Assembly (NCBI GenBank): GCA_031400505.1
Contig: JANNPZ010000045.1
Span: forward strand, 16,352 to 80,351
Direction of reading: 5' to 3'
From: JAIYDJ01 sp031400505
GTDB taxonomy: Bacteria > Pseudomonadota > Alphaproteobacteria > Rhodobacterales > Rhodobacteraceae
Length of the DNA stretch: 64,000 bases
Position numbers and translations under genes: made by a program. Below are positions 23,423-32,273 of this stretch, in pieces. Position 1 is the stretch's first letter; each line of letters starts with the position of its first letter. Below the pieces are notes generated by a model that ran no database searches, had not been told where the DNA came from, and was given only the letters and a program-made list of their open reading frames with translations.

Positions 23423-24553
23423 TCAATCCTGTCCCAGTATCAGGCCCGTTTGCGGCACCCATGTCACATAGCCCGCAGCCCCCGGGGCAAAGCTGCCTTC
23501 GGTGGCCTCGGCCTTGCGCGCAACAAGGACCAGAAGGTCACCCAGAGTTGCATGCCTGACGAGGTATTCCGTGTGTTCGCCCAAAAAGATGCGGTTAATC
23601 ACCGTGACCGGTTCGCCTGCCCCACGGGGCAGGTGGGCAAGCTCGATCTGCTCGGGACGGATACTCAGCGCGGCTTTTGCGCCCTGGCTCAACGATCCCG
23701 ACAGCCGCCCGGAATAGCGAAGTCCCTGCGACGTCTCGACCTGCCCTTCACTGCCCGACACGACCGCAAGCGTGCCTTCGATGAAATTGGATTTGCCGAC
23801 AAAGTCAGCGACATAGCGGCTGGATGGCTGGTCGTACAACATCGTCGGCGAACCGGATTGCACGATCCGCCCGCCCCGCATGATGCAAATGCGGTCCGAC
23901 ATCGACAATGCCTCTTCCTGGTCATGGGTGACCAGAACAAATGTGATGCCCAACTCGCGTTGCAAGGTCTGCAGTTCGATCTGCATTTCGCGCCGCAGCT
24001 TGCGGTCAAGGGCGGCAAGCGGTTCATCCAGAAGCAGAACTTTCGGTTCGTTGACGATGGCGCGCGCAAGGGCGACACGTTGCTGCTGCCCGCCCGACAT
24101 CTCCCAGATGCGGCGCGCAGCAAAGCCCGGTAGGCGAACCATGTCCAGCGCACGGTCTACGCGGCGGGAAACCTCCGCACGCTCGGGCCGGGGCCGCCGC
24201 TGGCGCAAGCCGTAGGCGATATTGTCGGCAACGCTCAGATGCGGAAACAGCGCGTAGTGCTGAAACACCATGTTCACCGGCCTGCGATAGGCCGGCGTGC
24301 CGGTAACTTTTTGACCGTCAAGATAGACATCGCCACTGGTCGGTGTCTCGAACCCTGCCAGCATCCGCAGGGCGGTGGTCTTGCCGCAGCCCGATGGCCC
24401 GAGGAACGACAGAAACTCGCCGCGCCGAATGCCGAAACTCAGGGCATCTGCCGCCAGCACATCGCCATATCGCTTGGTCGCGGCATCGAAAGCCGCAATC
24501 AAGGGGCTGCCTTCCGCAACCTGTGTGACATTACCGTCGATCGGGCTTTGCAT
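23423..24553 (-). CDS. potA: ABC transporter ATP-binding protein, spermidine/putrescine type
   Basis: 376 residues. Walker A GPSGCGKT at 52-59, a Q-loop (VFQHYALFPHLSV), signature MSGGQQQR, Walker B VLLLDEPLAALD and switch THDQEEAL. A C-terminal TOBE domain is present (SIRPEQIEL). First gene of the minus-strand operon. The start ATG is followed by a short N-terminal extension of about 17 residues. The operon promoter must lie in the 99-base gap shared with the divergent LuxR-type gene. Confidence 0.93.
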   Translation of the reverse strand: MQSPIDGNVTQVAEGSPLIAAFDAATKRYGDVLAADALSFGIRRGEFLSFLGPSGCGKTTALRMLAGFETPTSGDVYLDGQKVTGTPAYRRPVNMVFQHYALFPHLSVADNIAYGLRQRRPRPERAEVSRRVDRALDMVRLPGFAARRIWEMSGGQQQRVALARAIVNEPKVLLLDEPLAALDRKLRREMQIELQTLQRELGITFVLVTHDQEEALSMSDRICIMRGGRIVQSGSPTMLYDQPSSRYVADFVGKSNFIEGTLAVVSGSEGQVETSQGLRYSGRLSGSLSQGAKAALSIRPEQIELAHLPRGAGEPVTVINRIFLGEHTEYLVRHATLGDLLVLVARKAEATEGSFAPGAAGYVTWVPQTGLILGQD

Positions 24554-24566
24554 GGGGCCGGGTATA

Positions 24567-24593
24567 TCCTACCAAACATGGCAAAGCGTAGGA
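24567..24593. promoter_or_regulatory. inverted repeat between potA and the LuxR-type gene
   Basis: TCCTAC (24567-24572) and GTAGGA (24588-24593) are perfect 6-base arms around 15 bases. It lies in the divergent promoter region and could be a dimer site for the neighbouring LuxR-type regulator. The arms are short, so chance is possible. Confidence 0.35.
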
Positions 24594-24652
24594 GCAGACC
24601 GATTGGCTGTATATATCATAAATGAGGTAGCCGTGCATTCGCGGCACTGCGA

Positions 24653-25447
24653 ATGACCCAACGGCACTGGGCACCCTGTGCCGCTGCCGTGGCTGCGGCG
24701 CTTGATACGCCAGCACTTGCGCCAGCACTTGCCGATCTGGTGCGCAGTATTGCGCCCTTCGATTATGCGGTGATGTTCGGCTATCGCGGATCGGACCGTC
24801 CGATTGATCTCTACGATGACTTCCCCCCGGGAAAGCGCAAGATCTTCGTGACCGACTACCAGGCCGGACCCTACCTGCTTGATCCCCTCCATCTCGCCGC
24901 CGTAAGGCCGGTGGCCCCCGGTCTTTACAGGCTGCGCGACATGGCACCGGATCGCTTTTATCAGGGCGAATACTATCGCAGCTATTACGCCAGAACCGGC
25001 CTGGCCGAAGAGATCGGATATCTCGTCGATCTGCCCGAAAACGCGATGCTTGTGCTGTCGCTGATGCGGGCCCAGAAGCCGTTTTCGCAAAAAGAGTTTC
25101 ACGCACTCGAAGCGGTCTTTCCCTTTGTCGCCGCCGTGGCCCGCAGGCAATGGGGCGGATTGGCGCGACAGTTCGGGCAAGAGGGCAAAGCGGTGGGTCG
25201 CACCATCCAGCGGCGGGGGGTGGCCCATGACCTTGGCAGTTTCGGCGAGGGCATCCTGACCCCGCGCGAACGCGAGGTCGCGGCGTTCACGCTGAAAGGC
25301 CACTCTGCCGACTCGGCGGCACAACTTTTGGGCATTTCGGCAGGCACGGTTCGGATCCATCGCCGCAACATCTATGCCAAGCTGCGGATCAATTCGCAGG
25401 GAGAGCTGTTTTCGCGATTCCTGACCACGCTGGTTGATGTGACCTGA
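24653..25447 (+). CDS. LuxR-family transcriptional regulator
   Basis: 264 residues. The C-terminal helix-turn-helix (LTPREREVAAFTLKGHSADS, then AQLLGISAGTVRIHRRNIYA) near 203-250 is LuxR/GerE type. The N-terminal 180 residues lack a recognisable acyl-homoserine-lactone or receiver domain and may sense another ligand. Divergent from potA, so probably controls the transporter. No strong ribosome site precedes the ATG, so the start is less certain. Confidence 0.8.
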   Translation: MTQRHWAPCAAAVAAALDTPALAPALADLVRSIAPFDYAVMFGYRGSDRPIDLYDDFPPGKRKIFVTDYQAGPYLLDPLHLAAVRPVAPGLYRLRDMAPDRFYQGEYYRSYYARTGLAEEIGYLVDLPENAMLVLSLMRAQKPFSQKEFHALEAVFPFVAAVARRQWGGLARQFGQEGKAVGRTIQRRGVAHDLGSFGEGILTPREREVAAFTLKGHSADSAAQLLGISAGTVRIHRRNIYAKLRINSQGELFSRFLTTLVDVT

Positions 25448-25589
25448 TTGCGCTGCAAGCGGGTCTTGCAAACCATTGCAGGCCCGAACGGCCGCCGGTT
25501 GCATATTGGCAACCCTTGGTCCTTTGGCGCGGCACTTTCCGAACGCCCGCGAAACGCCAGGATCACCCGGCTTTCGCGCGACAAAAGCG

Positions 25590-26429
25590 TCAAACCCTGC
25601 CAGACGCCCCAACCCCCCGGATCACCCGCCGCGCAGCCTCAAAGACCGGCGCATGTGTTTCCTGCAACAGCGCCACCCGGTCGAACCGATCAGGATCCTT
25701 TGCCACCGCCGCCCGCAAAGCCGCGCCGAATGTCATGCGCAACTCTGTCCCAATGTTGAATTTGCAGATGTTCGACCCGGCCGCCAGTGCCGCCCGTTCC
25801 GCCAAAGCGACACCTGACCCGCCATGGATCACCAGCGGCACACCCGTGCGTGCCTCGATCGCCCGCAGGCGCGCCATGTCCAGCCCGGCCCCGGCGTCCT
25901 GCTGCAAATGCATGTTGCCAACCGACACCGCCATGGCATCTACCTGTGTCGCGCGGGCAAACTCTGCCGCGTCTGCCGGGTCGGTCCCGGCCGATGCTTC
26001 GCCCCCGGCATAGCCGACAAACCCGATCTCGCCTTCGCAAGATACCCCCGCCGCGTGCGCCATCGCGACCACCGCCGCCGTCACGTCGATATTCTGCGCC
26101 AACGACAAGCGCGACCCGTCATACATAACGGAAGTAAACCCCACGTCCACCGCCGCCCTGCATTCGGCCAAAGACGACCCGTGGTCCAGATGAACCACCA
26201 CCGGCACGTCCACACTTTCGGCCAACCAGCGTAGCATCGCCCCCAGTACCGGCAACGGCGTATGCGCCCGGCACGAAGGTCCGGCTTGCAAGATCACCGG
26301 GGCGCGTTCGGCTGCCGCCGCCTGCGCATAGGCCCGCATATCCTCCCACCCCAGACAGACCAGCCCCGGCACCGCATAGCCCTGCGCCAGCGCCGGACGC
26401 AGCACCTCTGACAGCGTCGCCAGTGTCAT
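25590..26429 (-). CDS. iolJ: class II aldolase of the inositol cluster (IolJ-like)
   Basis: 279 residues. The class II aldolase fold is shown by VPVVVHLDHGSSLAEC (metal His and Asp), FTSVMYDGSRL, GVSCEGEIGFVGYAGG, AVSVGNMHL and VIHGGSGV. In inositol catabolism it would cleave 2-deoxy-5-keto-gluconate-6-phosphate to dihydroxyacetone phosphate and malonate semialdehyde. The ATG overlaps the iolB stop (ATGA), so it is the last gene of iolD-iolC-iolB-iolJ. A tagatose- or fructose-bisphosphate aldolase role is the alternative; context favours inositol. Confidence 0.8.
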   Translation of the reverse strand: MTLATLSEVLRPALAQGYAVPGLVCLGWEDMRAYAQAAAAERAPVILQAGPSCRAHTPLPVLGAMLRWLAESVDVPVVVHLDHGSSLAECRAAVDVGFTSVMYDGSRLSLAQNIDVTAAVVAMAHAAGVSCEGEIGFVGYAGGEASAGTDPADAAEFARATQVDAMAVSVGNMHLQQDAGAGLDMARLRAIEARTGVPLVIHGGSGVALAERAALAAGSNICKFNIGTELRMTFGAALRAAVAKDPDRFDRVALLQETHAPVFEAARRVIRGVGASGRV

Positions 26430-27265
26430 TTGAACTTGGCCACCATGTCCATGATCCCCGGAATGGTCTGCAACTGCGCGGCGTGGGTCGGCTGAAAATA
26501 CTGCCGCAGGCTGCGTTGGCTTTGCCCGCCCAGAATGGTGAAATAATACATCTCGTATCCCGGCAGCACGCAGCACGGATGATAGCCCTTGTCGATCAGC
26601 ACGGTCGATCCGTTGACGATGTGATAGGCGTCCCCTGGCAGGTTATCGACGCGCTGCAACATCTGCAGGCCGGACCCATAATCAGGCTTGAACCGGAAAT
26701 TATAGCACTCGTCATGCCGCGTCTCGTCGGGCAGACGGTCAGTGTCATGCTTGTGGCTGGGAAAACCTGACCAGCCGCCGGCACCCACGGTGAACAACTC
26801 GCTGACCAGCAGCCTGCCCACCCGGTCATGATAGGACGCGCCGAGGATGTGCTTGATCTTGCGGTGGGTCTTGGTGTCGTCCGATCCGTATTGCACGCGG
26901 TCGATGTCCGCCGCGCGCACCGCAAACGGGCGCAGGGTCTCGGCAAAGGCGGCACCCGCGACAAACACTTCGGTATCGGTCAGCGCGGTGATCCGGGCCG
27001 GGGCGCCCGTGGGTACATAAACCCCTTCAGGCTCGCCATCCCAGACATCGGCCCCGCGATGGCCGATCGCGGCAAAGGTTTCGCCCATGGTTTCGACCGT
27101 GACCGTGCCGGTCGCGGGCACCACGCAGGTCTCATATCCCGGCACGCACTGGTCAAAATGCGCACCCGCCGCCAGCCGGACAATGTTGAAATAGACCAGC
27201 GGCACGACGGGGCTCTGCACATCGACAATGGCGCGGTTCTGGTTGTCATGCGGGGCGATATGCAT
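26426..27265 (-). CDS. iolB: 5-deoxy-glucuronate isomerase
   Basis: 279 residues, a bicupin. The second cupin carries the metal-binding set SGFPSHKHDTD, then DECYNFRF and GYHPCCVLPGYEMYY, typical of IolB, which converts 5-deoxy-glucuronate to 2-deoxy-5-keto-gluconate. It lies 12 bases after iolC and overlaps the aldolase gene. Length matches the family. Confidence 0.93.
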   Translation of the reverse strand: MHIAPHDNQNRAIVDVQSPVVPLVYFNIVRLAAGAHFDQCVPGYETCVVPATGTVTVETMGETFAAIGHRGADVWDGEPEGVYVPTGAPARITALTDTEVFVAGAAFAETLRPFAVRAADIDRVQYGSDDTKTHRKIKHILGASYHDRVGRLLVSELFTVGAGGWSGFPSHKHDTDRLPDETRHDECYNFRFKPDYGSGLQMLQRVDNLPGDAYHIVNGSTVLIDKGYHPCCVLPGYEMYYFTILGGQSQRSLRQYFQPTHAAQLQTIPGIMDMVAKFK

Positions 27266-27277
27266 TGTCTTGTCCTT

Positions 27278-28258
27278 TCAGGCAGGGTTCGGGCCGGGAT
27301 GGCCCGCAATGAAGGCGTCAAGTTCCGTCGGTGTCGGCATTGCGGGCGCGCAGCCGACGCGCGCCACCACCATCGCAGCCGCTGCCGATCCGCGAAGCAC
27401 CGCCGCGCGCGGCGGCATGCCACTGGCCAGCGCCGCCAGCATTGTGCCCAGAAAACTGTCGCCCGCACCGGTCGGTTTCAGGGCCTTGGTCGCGTAGATG
27501 CCGGTGGCGAATTCGGCCTCTGGTGTCAGGGTGATCGACCCGTCGGCCCCACGTTTGTAGACCACGATCTGCGCACGCCCCGCGACCAGCGCCCGCGCCT
27601 CTTCCAGACCCCGGTCATAGTCCCCGGCCATGAAGCCGAATTCAACATCATTGCCAACGATGATGTCGCACATGGCACCCGCCCGCGCGTAAACCTCTGC
27701 CGCCTCGGCTGCCGATGCCCAGGAATACGGGCGGTAGTCGATGTCAAAGATCAACGGCACACCGGCGGCGCGGGCCAGATCAAAGGCAGCAAGGGCGGCT
27801 GCACGTGACGGTTCAGCGGCCAGAACCGTGCCAGTTGTCACAAGGCCCGAAAAGCCCGTGAAATCCACCGCCGCGACATCTGCCATCGTCATCGCGAAAT
27901 CTGCAGCCCCGTTGCGATAGATGACCACCTCGCAATCCACCGCCCGAGTTTCCACCACGGCCAGCGAATTGCGCGCCTCGCCAGCGATCGCGCGTACGTA
28001 AGTCCGCTCCACCCCGTAGTGATCCAGCTGGTTCAGACAAAACCGCCCCACCGCATCGTCCGATACGCATGTGACCAGCGACGCCCGGCACCCCGCCCGT
28101 GTCAGCGCCACCGCGATATTGGCCGATGACCCGCCTAACGCTGTGGTAAAACTTACCGCCTCTTCGATCTTGGCGCCCGGGGGATCCGCGTATAGGTCCA
28201 TCCCCGCCCGCCCGATCACCAGAAACCGACCGCCTGCCAGTCGCGCCAGATCCGCCAT
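27278..28258 (-). CDS. iolC: 5-dehydro-2-deoxygluconokinase (PfkB family)
   Basis: 326 residues. PfkB signatures: TTALGGSSANIAVALTRAG near the N-terminus and KPTGAGDSFLGTMLAAL with the catalytic Asp near 280. It phosphorylates 2-deoxy-5-keto-gluconate. It is the single-domain form, without the C-terminal DUF2090 extension of some proteobacterial IolC. The start overlaps the iolD stop (TAATG). Confidence 0.92.
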   Translation of the reverse strand: MADLARLAGGRFLVIGRAGMDLYADPPGAKIEEAVSFTTALGGSSANIAVALTRAGCRASLVTCVSDDAVGRFCLNQLDHYGVERTYVRAIAGEARNSLAVVETRAVDCEVVIYRNGAADFAMTMADVAAVDFTGFSGLVTTGTVLAAEPSRAAALAAFDLARAAGVPLIFDIDYRPYSWASAAEAAEVYARAGAMCDIIVGNDVEFGFMAGDYDRGLEEARALVAGRAQIVVYKRGADGSITLTPEAEFATGIYATKALKPTGAGDSFLGTMLAALASGMPPRAAVLRGSAAAAMVVARVGCAPAMPTPTELDAFIAGHPGPNPA

Positions 28259-30129
28259 TACACGCCCTGCCGCTGAAGCATGCGTCCGGCCTCGGTCTGT
28301 GCGTGATTGGCGCGAACATCCGGATTTTCAGACACTTGCGGTGTGCCAACCTCCCACCAGCTATGGCCCTGCGTCGTCCAGCCTTCGTAGGCGTCCACCT
28401 GCATGACGATCACCGTGGTCCGGTCGGCGGCCTTTGCGCGCAAGAACGCATCCCCCAGCGCAGCGGGATTGGCCACGGTTTCGGCAATTGCGCCCATCGC
28501 ACGAGCATGCGCCTCGAAATCCACGCGGAAGGGCGCTGCGACCGTCGGGCAATCGGCGATCAGGTTGTTGAAACTCGGCTGGCCCGTGTTGTTCTGCAAT
28601 TTGTTGATCACCGCGAACCCGCCGTTGTCGAGCACAAGAATGATCAGCTTCATTCCCGTCAGCACCGACGAATAGATGTCGGAGTTCATCAGAAGATAAC
28701 TGCCATCGCCCACGAACACGATGGTGTCCTGCGCCGCCTCGACCTGCATCTGGGCGATCCGGGCGCCCCAGCCGCCGGCAATCTCGTAGCCCATGCAGGA
28801 AAAGCCGAACTCGACATCCACGGTGCCGATGCCGAGCGTCCGCCAGTTCGCCGTGACTTCGGCGGGCAGGCCGCCCGCCGCCGTCACCACCCGGTCGCGC
28901 GGATGGCACAGCGCGTTCACCACGCCGATGGCCTGCGCATACGAGTTTGGCCGGTTTCCATGCGCAACGTTGTCCGCCACATAGGCGTCCCAGGTCTTGC
29001 GTTCCTGCATGGCCCGCGCGGTCCAGCCGCCTGGCGCGCGCATGCCTTGCAACCCGGCACTCAGGGCCTGCAACCCCAGCCGTGCATCCCCGACCACGGG
29101 CAAAGAGTTGTGCTTGGCCGCGTCCTGCCTGCCCACGTTCAACCCGATCAACCGGGCATCTGCGTCAAACACCGTCCACGACCCGGTGGTGAAATCCTGC
29201 AACCTGGTGCCCACGGCCAGAACCACATCTGCGGCACCGGCAATCGTATTGGCACTGTCAGACCCTGTAACCCCCAATGGCCCGATATTCAGCGGATGCG
29301 TCGCCAACAGATTGGCCCGTCCGGCAATCGTTTCAACCACCGGGATCTGATGCGCCTCGGCGAACGCGGTCAATGCGGCCACGGCACCCGAATATTGAAC
29401 CCCGCCGCCTGCCACGATCACCGGACGCTGAGCGGACCGCAGCAGCGCCACAGCCTCGGCCACTTCCGCCAGATCGGGTGACTGACACCGGATGCGGTGC
29501 ACCTTGCGGGCAAAGAACGCCTCAGGATAATCCCAGGCCCAGCCCTGCAAATCCTGTGGCAGGCCAAGGAAAGCTGGCCCGCAGTCTGCCGGGTCCAGCA
29601 TCACCGCCAGCGCCGCAGGCAGCGATTGCAGGATCTGTGCGGGATGGGTGATGCGATCCCAGTACCGGCTGACGGCGCGAAACGCATCCGTCACCCCCAC
29701 TGTCGGATTGCCGAAATGCTCAAGCTGTTGCAGGACCGGGTCCGGCAGGCGGGTCAGAAAGTGATCGCCGCACAGCATAAGCATCGGCAACCGGTTGGCA
29801 TGGGCCAGCGCCGCCGACGTCAGCAGGTTCGCCGTGCCGGGACCCGCACTTGCGGTGCAGAACATGAACCGGCGGCGCAGGTGGTACTTGGCATAGGCTG
29901 CGGCGGCAAAACCCATGCTTTGTTCGTTCTGCCCGCGGTATAGCGGCAGGTCATCGCGGACCGGATACAGTGCCTCGCCCAGACAGGGGACGTTGCCATG
30001 GCCGAAAATGCCGAAACCACCGCCACAAACCCGGGTTTCTGCCCCGTCGATCACAATGAACTGGTTCATCAGCCACTGCACGATCGCCTGCGCCACTGTC
30101 AGCCTGATGCTTGCCCCCGAACCCGTCAT
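28258..30129 (-). CDS. iolD: 3D-(3,5/4)-trihydroxycyclohexane-1,2-dione hydrolase
   Basis: 623 residues. A thiamine-diphosphate enzyme that opens the inositol ring. The ThDP motif GDGSYLLMNSDIYSSV and the cofactor-proximal FYRGQNEQ-type segment (YRGQNEQSMGF) are visible, and TASAGPGTANLLT is family-typical. The start at 30129 is chosen for its GGAGG site. First gene of the minus-strand iol operon, divergent from the Gfo/Idh gene, with the palindromic operator between them. Confidence 0.93.
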   Translation of the reverse strand: MTGSGASIRLTVAQAIVQWLMNQFIVIDGAETRVCGGGFGIFGHGNVPCLGEALYPVRDDLPLYRGQNEQSMGFAAAAYAKYHLRRRFMFCTASAGPGTANLLTSAALAHANRLPMLMLCGDHFLTRLPDPVLQQLEHFGNPTVGVTDAFRAVSRYWDRITHPAQILQSLPAALAVMLDPADCGPAFLGLPQDLQGWAWDYPEAFFARKVHRIRCQSPDLAEVAEAVALLRSAQRPVIVAGGGVQYSGAVAALTAFAEAHQIPVVETIAGRANLLATHPLNIGPLGVTGSDSANTIAGAADVVLAVGTRLQDFTTGSWTVFDADARLIGLNVGRQDAAKHNSLPVVGDARLGLQALSAGLQGMRAPGGWTARAMQERKTWDAYVADNVAHGNRPNSYAQAIGVVNALCHPRDRVVTAAGGLPAEVTANWRTLGIGTVDVEFGFSCMGYEIAGGWGARIAQMQVEAAQDTIVFVGDGSYLLMNSDIYSSVLTGMKLIILVLDNGGFAVINKLQNNTGQPSFNNLIADCPTVAAPFRVDFEAHARAMGAIAETVANPAALGDAFLRAKAADRTTVIVMQVDAYEGWTTQGHSWWEVGTPQVSENPDVRANHAQTEAGRMLQRQGV

Positions 30130-30204
30130 GTCGCCTCCGTTGCTTTGCCAAATGCGTCGTGCAAGTTTGGGCCTTGCATGCCATGCAGGGGCAGGATACA
30201 TCTT

Positions 30205-30220
30205 TTGCAACCGGTTGCAA
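30205..30220. promoter_or_regulatory. palindromic operator in the divergent iol promoter region
   Basis: TTGCAACCGGTTGCAA is a perfect 16-bp palindrome with a central CG step, the common form of LacI-family operators. It lies between iolD (start 30129) and the divergent dehydrogenase gene (start 30245). The LacI-family gene at the cluster's end is the obvious binder; that link is inference. Confidence 0.75.
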
Positions 30221-30244
30221 TGCGGCTTTTGCGGGGGAAACGCC

Positions 30245-31360
30245 ATGGCGGACATCGGGATCGGGCTGGTCGGTGGCGGCTATATGGGCAAGGCCCATGC
30301 GGTGGCCTTCGCGGCGGTGGCGTCGGTGTTCGGCACGCTGCTGCGTCCCCGGTTGGAAGTGATCGCGGCAACCTCTGCGGCTTCTGCCGAACGCTATCGC
30401 GCCGCCTATGGCTTTGCGCGTGCGGCCGAAAACTGGCAGGCCCTGGTGGCGGATCCGGCTGTGCAGGCGGTCGTGATCGCCTCGCCGCAATCCTCCCACC
30501 GCGCCATTGCCGAAGCCGCCTTTGCCGCAGGCAAGCCGGTGTTTTGCGAAAAGCCGCTGGGGGCCTCGCTGGCCGATGCCCGCGCCATGACGGCGGCGGC
30601 CGAGGCGTCTGGCTTGCCCAACATGATCGGCTTCAACTACGTCCGCACGCCCGCCACGCAATTCGTGCGTCAGTTGCTGGCGGATGGCGCCATCGGCCGG
30701 GTGACGTGGTTTCGCTGCGAACATACCGAGGATTTTCTGGCCGACCCCGATCTGCCCGCCACATGGCGGACCACTGGCCGCGCCAACGGCACCATGGGCG
30801 ATCTTGCGCCCCATCCGATCAACTGCACGCTCGCCCTGATGGGGCCCATCGCGTCGCTGTTGGCGCTGATCGAAACGGTTCATGCCACCCGGCCCGGTCC
30901 CGATGGTCCGGTGGCGGTTGACAACGACGATCAGGCGCAAATGATGCTGCGCTTTGCCAGCGGGGCGATGGGGCATCTGCACATCAGCCGCGTGGCGACG
31001 GGGCGCAAGATGGGCTATGCCTATGAAATCCATGGAACAACCGGGTCGATCAAGTTCGATCAGGAAGACCAGAACTCGGTCCACCTTTACCGCGCGATCG
31101 GGCCAGAGGCTATGCGCGGCTTTACCCGCATCCTGACCGGCCCGGCGCATCCCAACTATGGCGCCTTCTGTCAGGGCCCCGGCCACGGCACCGGCTATCA
31201 GGATCAGATCATCATCGAGGCGCGCGACTTTCTGCATGCCATAGCCAGCGGTCAACCCGTCTGGCCTCAATTCCGCGACGGGCTGGCGGTATCGCTGGTC
31301 ATCGACACGGCCTTCAAGGCCGCAGAAACCGGCGGCTGGCACGCCGTCCCAACCGAATAG
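30245..31360 (+). CDS. Gfo/Idh/MocA oxidoreductase of the inositol cluster (IolG-like)
   Basis: 371 residues. The Rossmann motif GIGLVGGGYMGKAHA is at the N-terminus and the catalytic EKPLG at the usual place near 100. GTMGDLAPHPINC is the substrate-side His segment. Probably an NAD-dependent inositol or inosose dehydrogenase. First gene of the plus-strand arm. Reading frames extend upstream to 29915 but overlap iolD; the ATG after the operator is preferred. Confidence 0.82.
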   Translation: MADIGIGLVGGGYMGKAHAVAFAAVASVFGTLLRPRLEVIAATSAASAERYRAAYGFARAAENWQALVADPAVQAVVIASPQSSHRAIAEAAFAAGKPVFCEKPLGASLADARAMTAAAEASGLPNMIGFNYVRTPATQFVRQLLADGAIGRVTWFRCEHTEDFLADPDLPATWRTTGRANGTMGDLAPHPINCTLALMGPIASLLALIETVHATRPGPDGPVAVDNDDQAQMMLRFASGAMGHLHISRVATGRKMGYAYEIHGTTGSIKFDQEDQNSVHLYRAIGPEAMRGFTRILTGPAHPNYGAFCQGPGHGTGYQDQIIIEARDFLHAIASGQPVWPQFRDGLAVSLVIDTAFKAAETGGWHAVPTE

Positions 31361-31371
31361 AGGACTCATCC

Positions 31372-32262
31372 ATGACCATCCAGATCGGCAACGCCCCCTG
31401 TTCCTGGGGTGTCGAGTTTGCAGACGACCCCCGCAACCCGGCCTGGCGTCAGGTGCTGGCCGATTGTGCCGCTGCGGGCTACCGGGGCATCGAACTTGGC
31501 CCCATCGGGTTCATGCCCGAAGACCCCGCGATTCTGGGCGAGGCGCTGGCCGAACACCAGTTGTCGCTGATCGGCGGTGTGGTGTTCCGCGCCTTCCACG
31601 ATCCCGCCAAATGGGACGATGTGCAGGACGCCGCGGTGCGCACCTGCAAGGCGCTTGTAGCACATGGCGCTCGTCATCTGGTGCTGATCGATTCGATCTC
31701 GCCGCGCCGCGCCACCACAGCGGGCCGCGCCGATGCCGCCGAACAGATGGATCACGCGGAATGGACCGCCTTTAGGGACCGTATCGCCCATGTTGCCCGC
31801 ATCGGGGCCGAAGAGTACGGCTTGACTGTCGGCATCCATGCCCATGCCGCAGGTTTCATCGACTTTGAGCCGGAACTTGAACGGCTGCTGAATGAGGTCG
31901 ACGACAGCATCCTGAAAATCTGCTTTGATACCGGCCACCATTCCTATGCAGGCTACGACCCCGTGGCCTTCATGCGCCGCCACATCGACCGCATTTCCTA
32001 TATGCACTTCAAGGACATCGACCCGGTCGTCAAAGCCCGCGCCGTAGCCAACAGCACCGGATTCTACGACGCCTGCGGGCAAGGCATCTTTTGCAACCTT
32101 GGTCTCGGCGATGTCGATTTCCCGGCCGTCCGTAAGGTGCTGCTGGATGCGGGTTTTCAGGGCTGGTGCACGGTCGAACAGGACTGTGACCCCACCCTTG
32201 ACGTCAGCCCGGTCGACGACGCCCGCAAGAACCGCGAATACCTCGCCTCTATCGGCTTTTGA
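31372..32262 (+). CDS. iolE: inosose dehydratase-like TIM-barrel protein (IolE)
   Basis: 296 residues of the xylose-isomerase-like TIM-barrel superfamily. The N-terminus IGNAPCSWGVEFADDP is a hallmark of IolE. Metal ligands are visible in HAHAAGFI, CFDTGHHSYAG and MHFKDIDP, with WCTVEQD near the end. It dehydrates 2-keto-myo-inositol. It starts 11 bases after the preceding dehydrogenase gene. Confidence 0.88.
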   Translation: MTIQIGNAPCSWGVEFADDPRNPAWRQVLADCAAAGYRGIELGPIGFMPEDPAILGEALAEHQLSLIGGVVFRAFHDPAKWDDVQDAAVRTCKALVAHGARHLVLIDSISPRRATTAGRADAAEQMDHAEWTAFRDRIAHVARIGAEEYGLTVGIHAHAAGFIDFEPELERLLNEVDDSILKICFDTGHHSYAGYDPVAFMRRHIDRISYMHFKDIDPVVKARAVANSTGFYDACGQGIFCNLGLGDVDFPAVRKVLLDAGFQGWCTVEQDCDPTLDVSPVDDARKNREYLASIGF

Positions 32263-32273
32263 AGGAACATCAC

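Noticed and set aside
25497..25514. Inverted repeat GGTTGC/GCAACC between the LuxR and aldolase genes, similar to half of the iol palindrome
   Set aside because: Located between convergent stops, with different spacing; at most a weak terminator.
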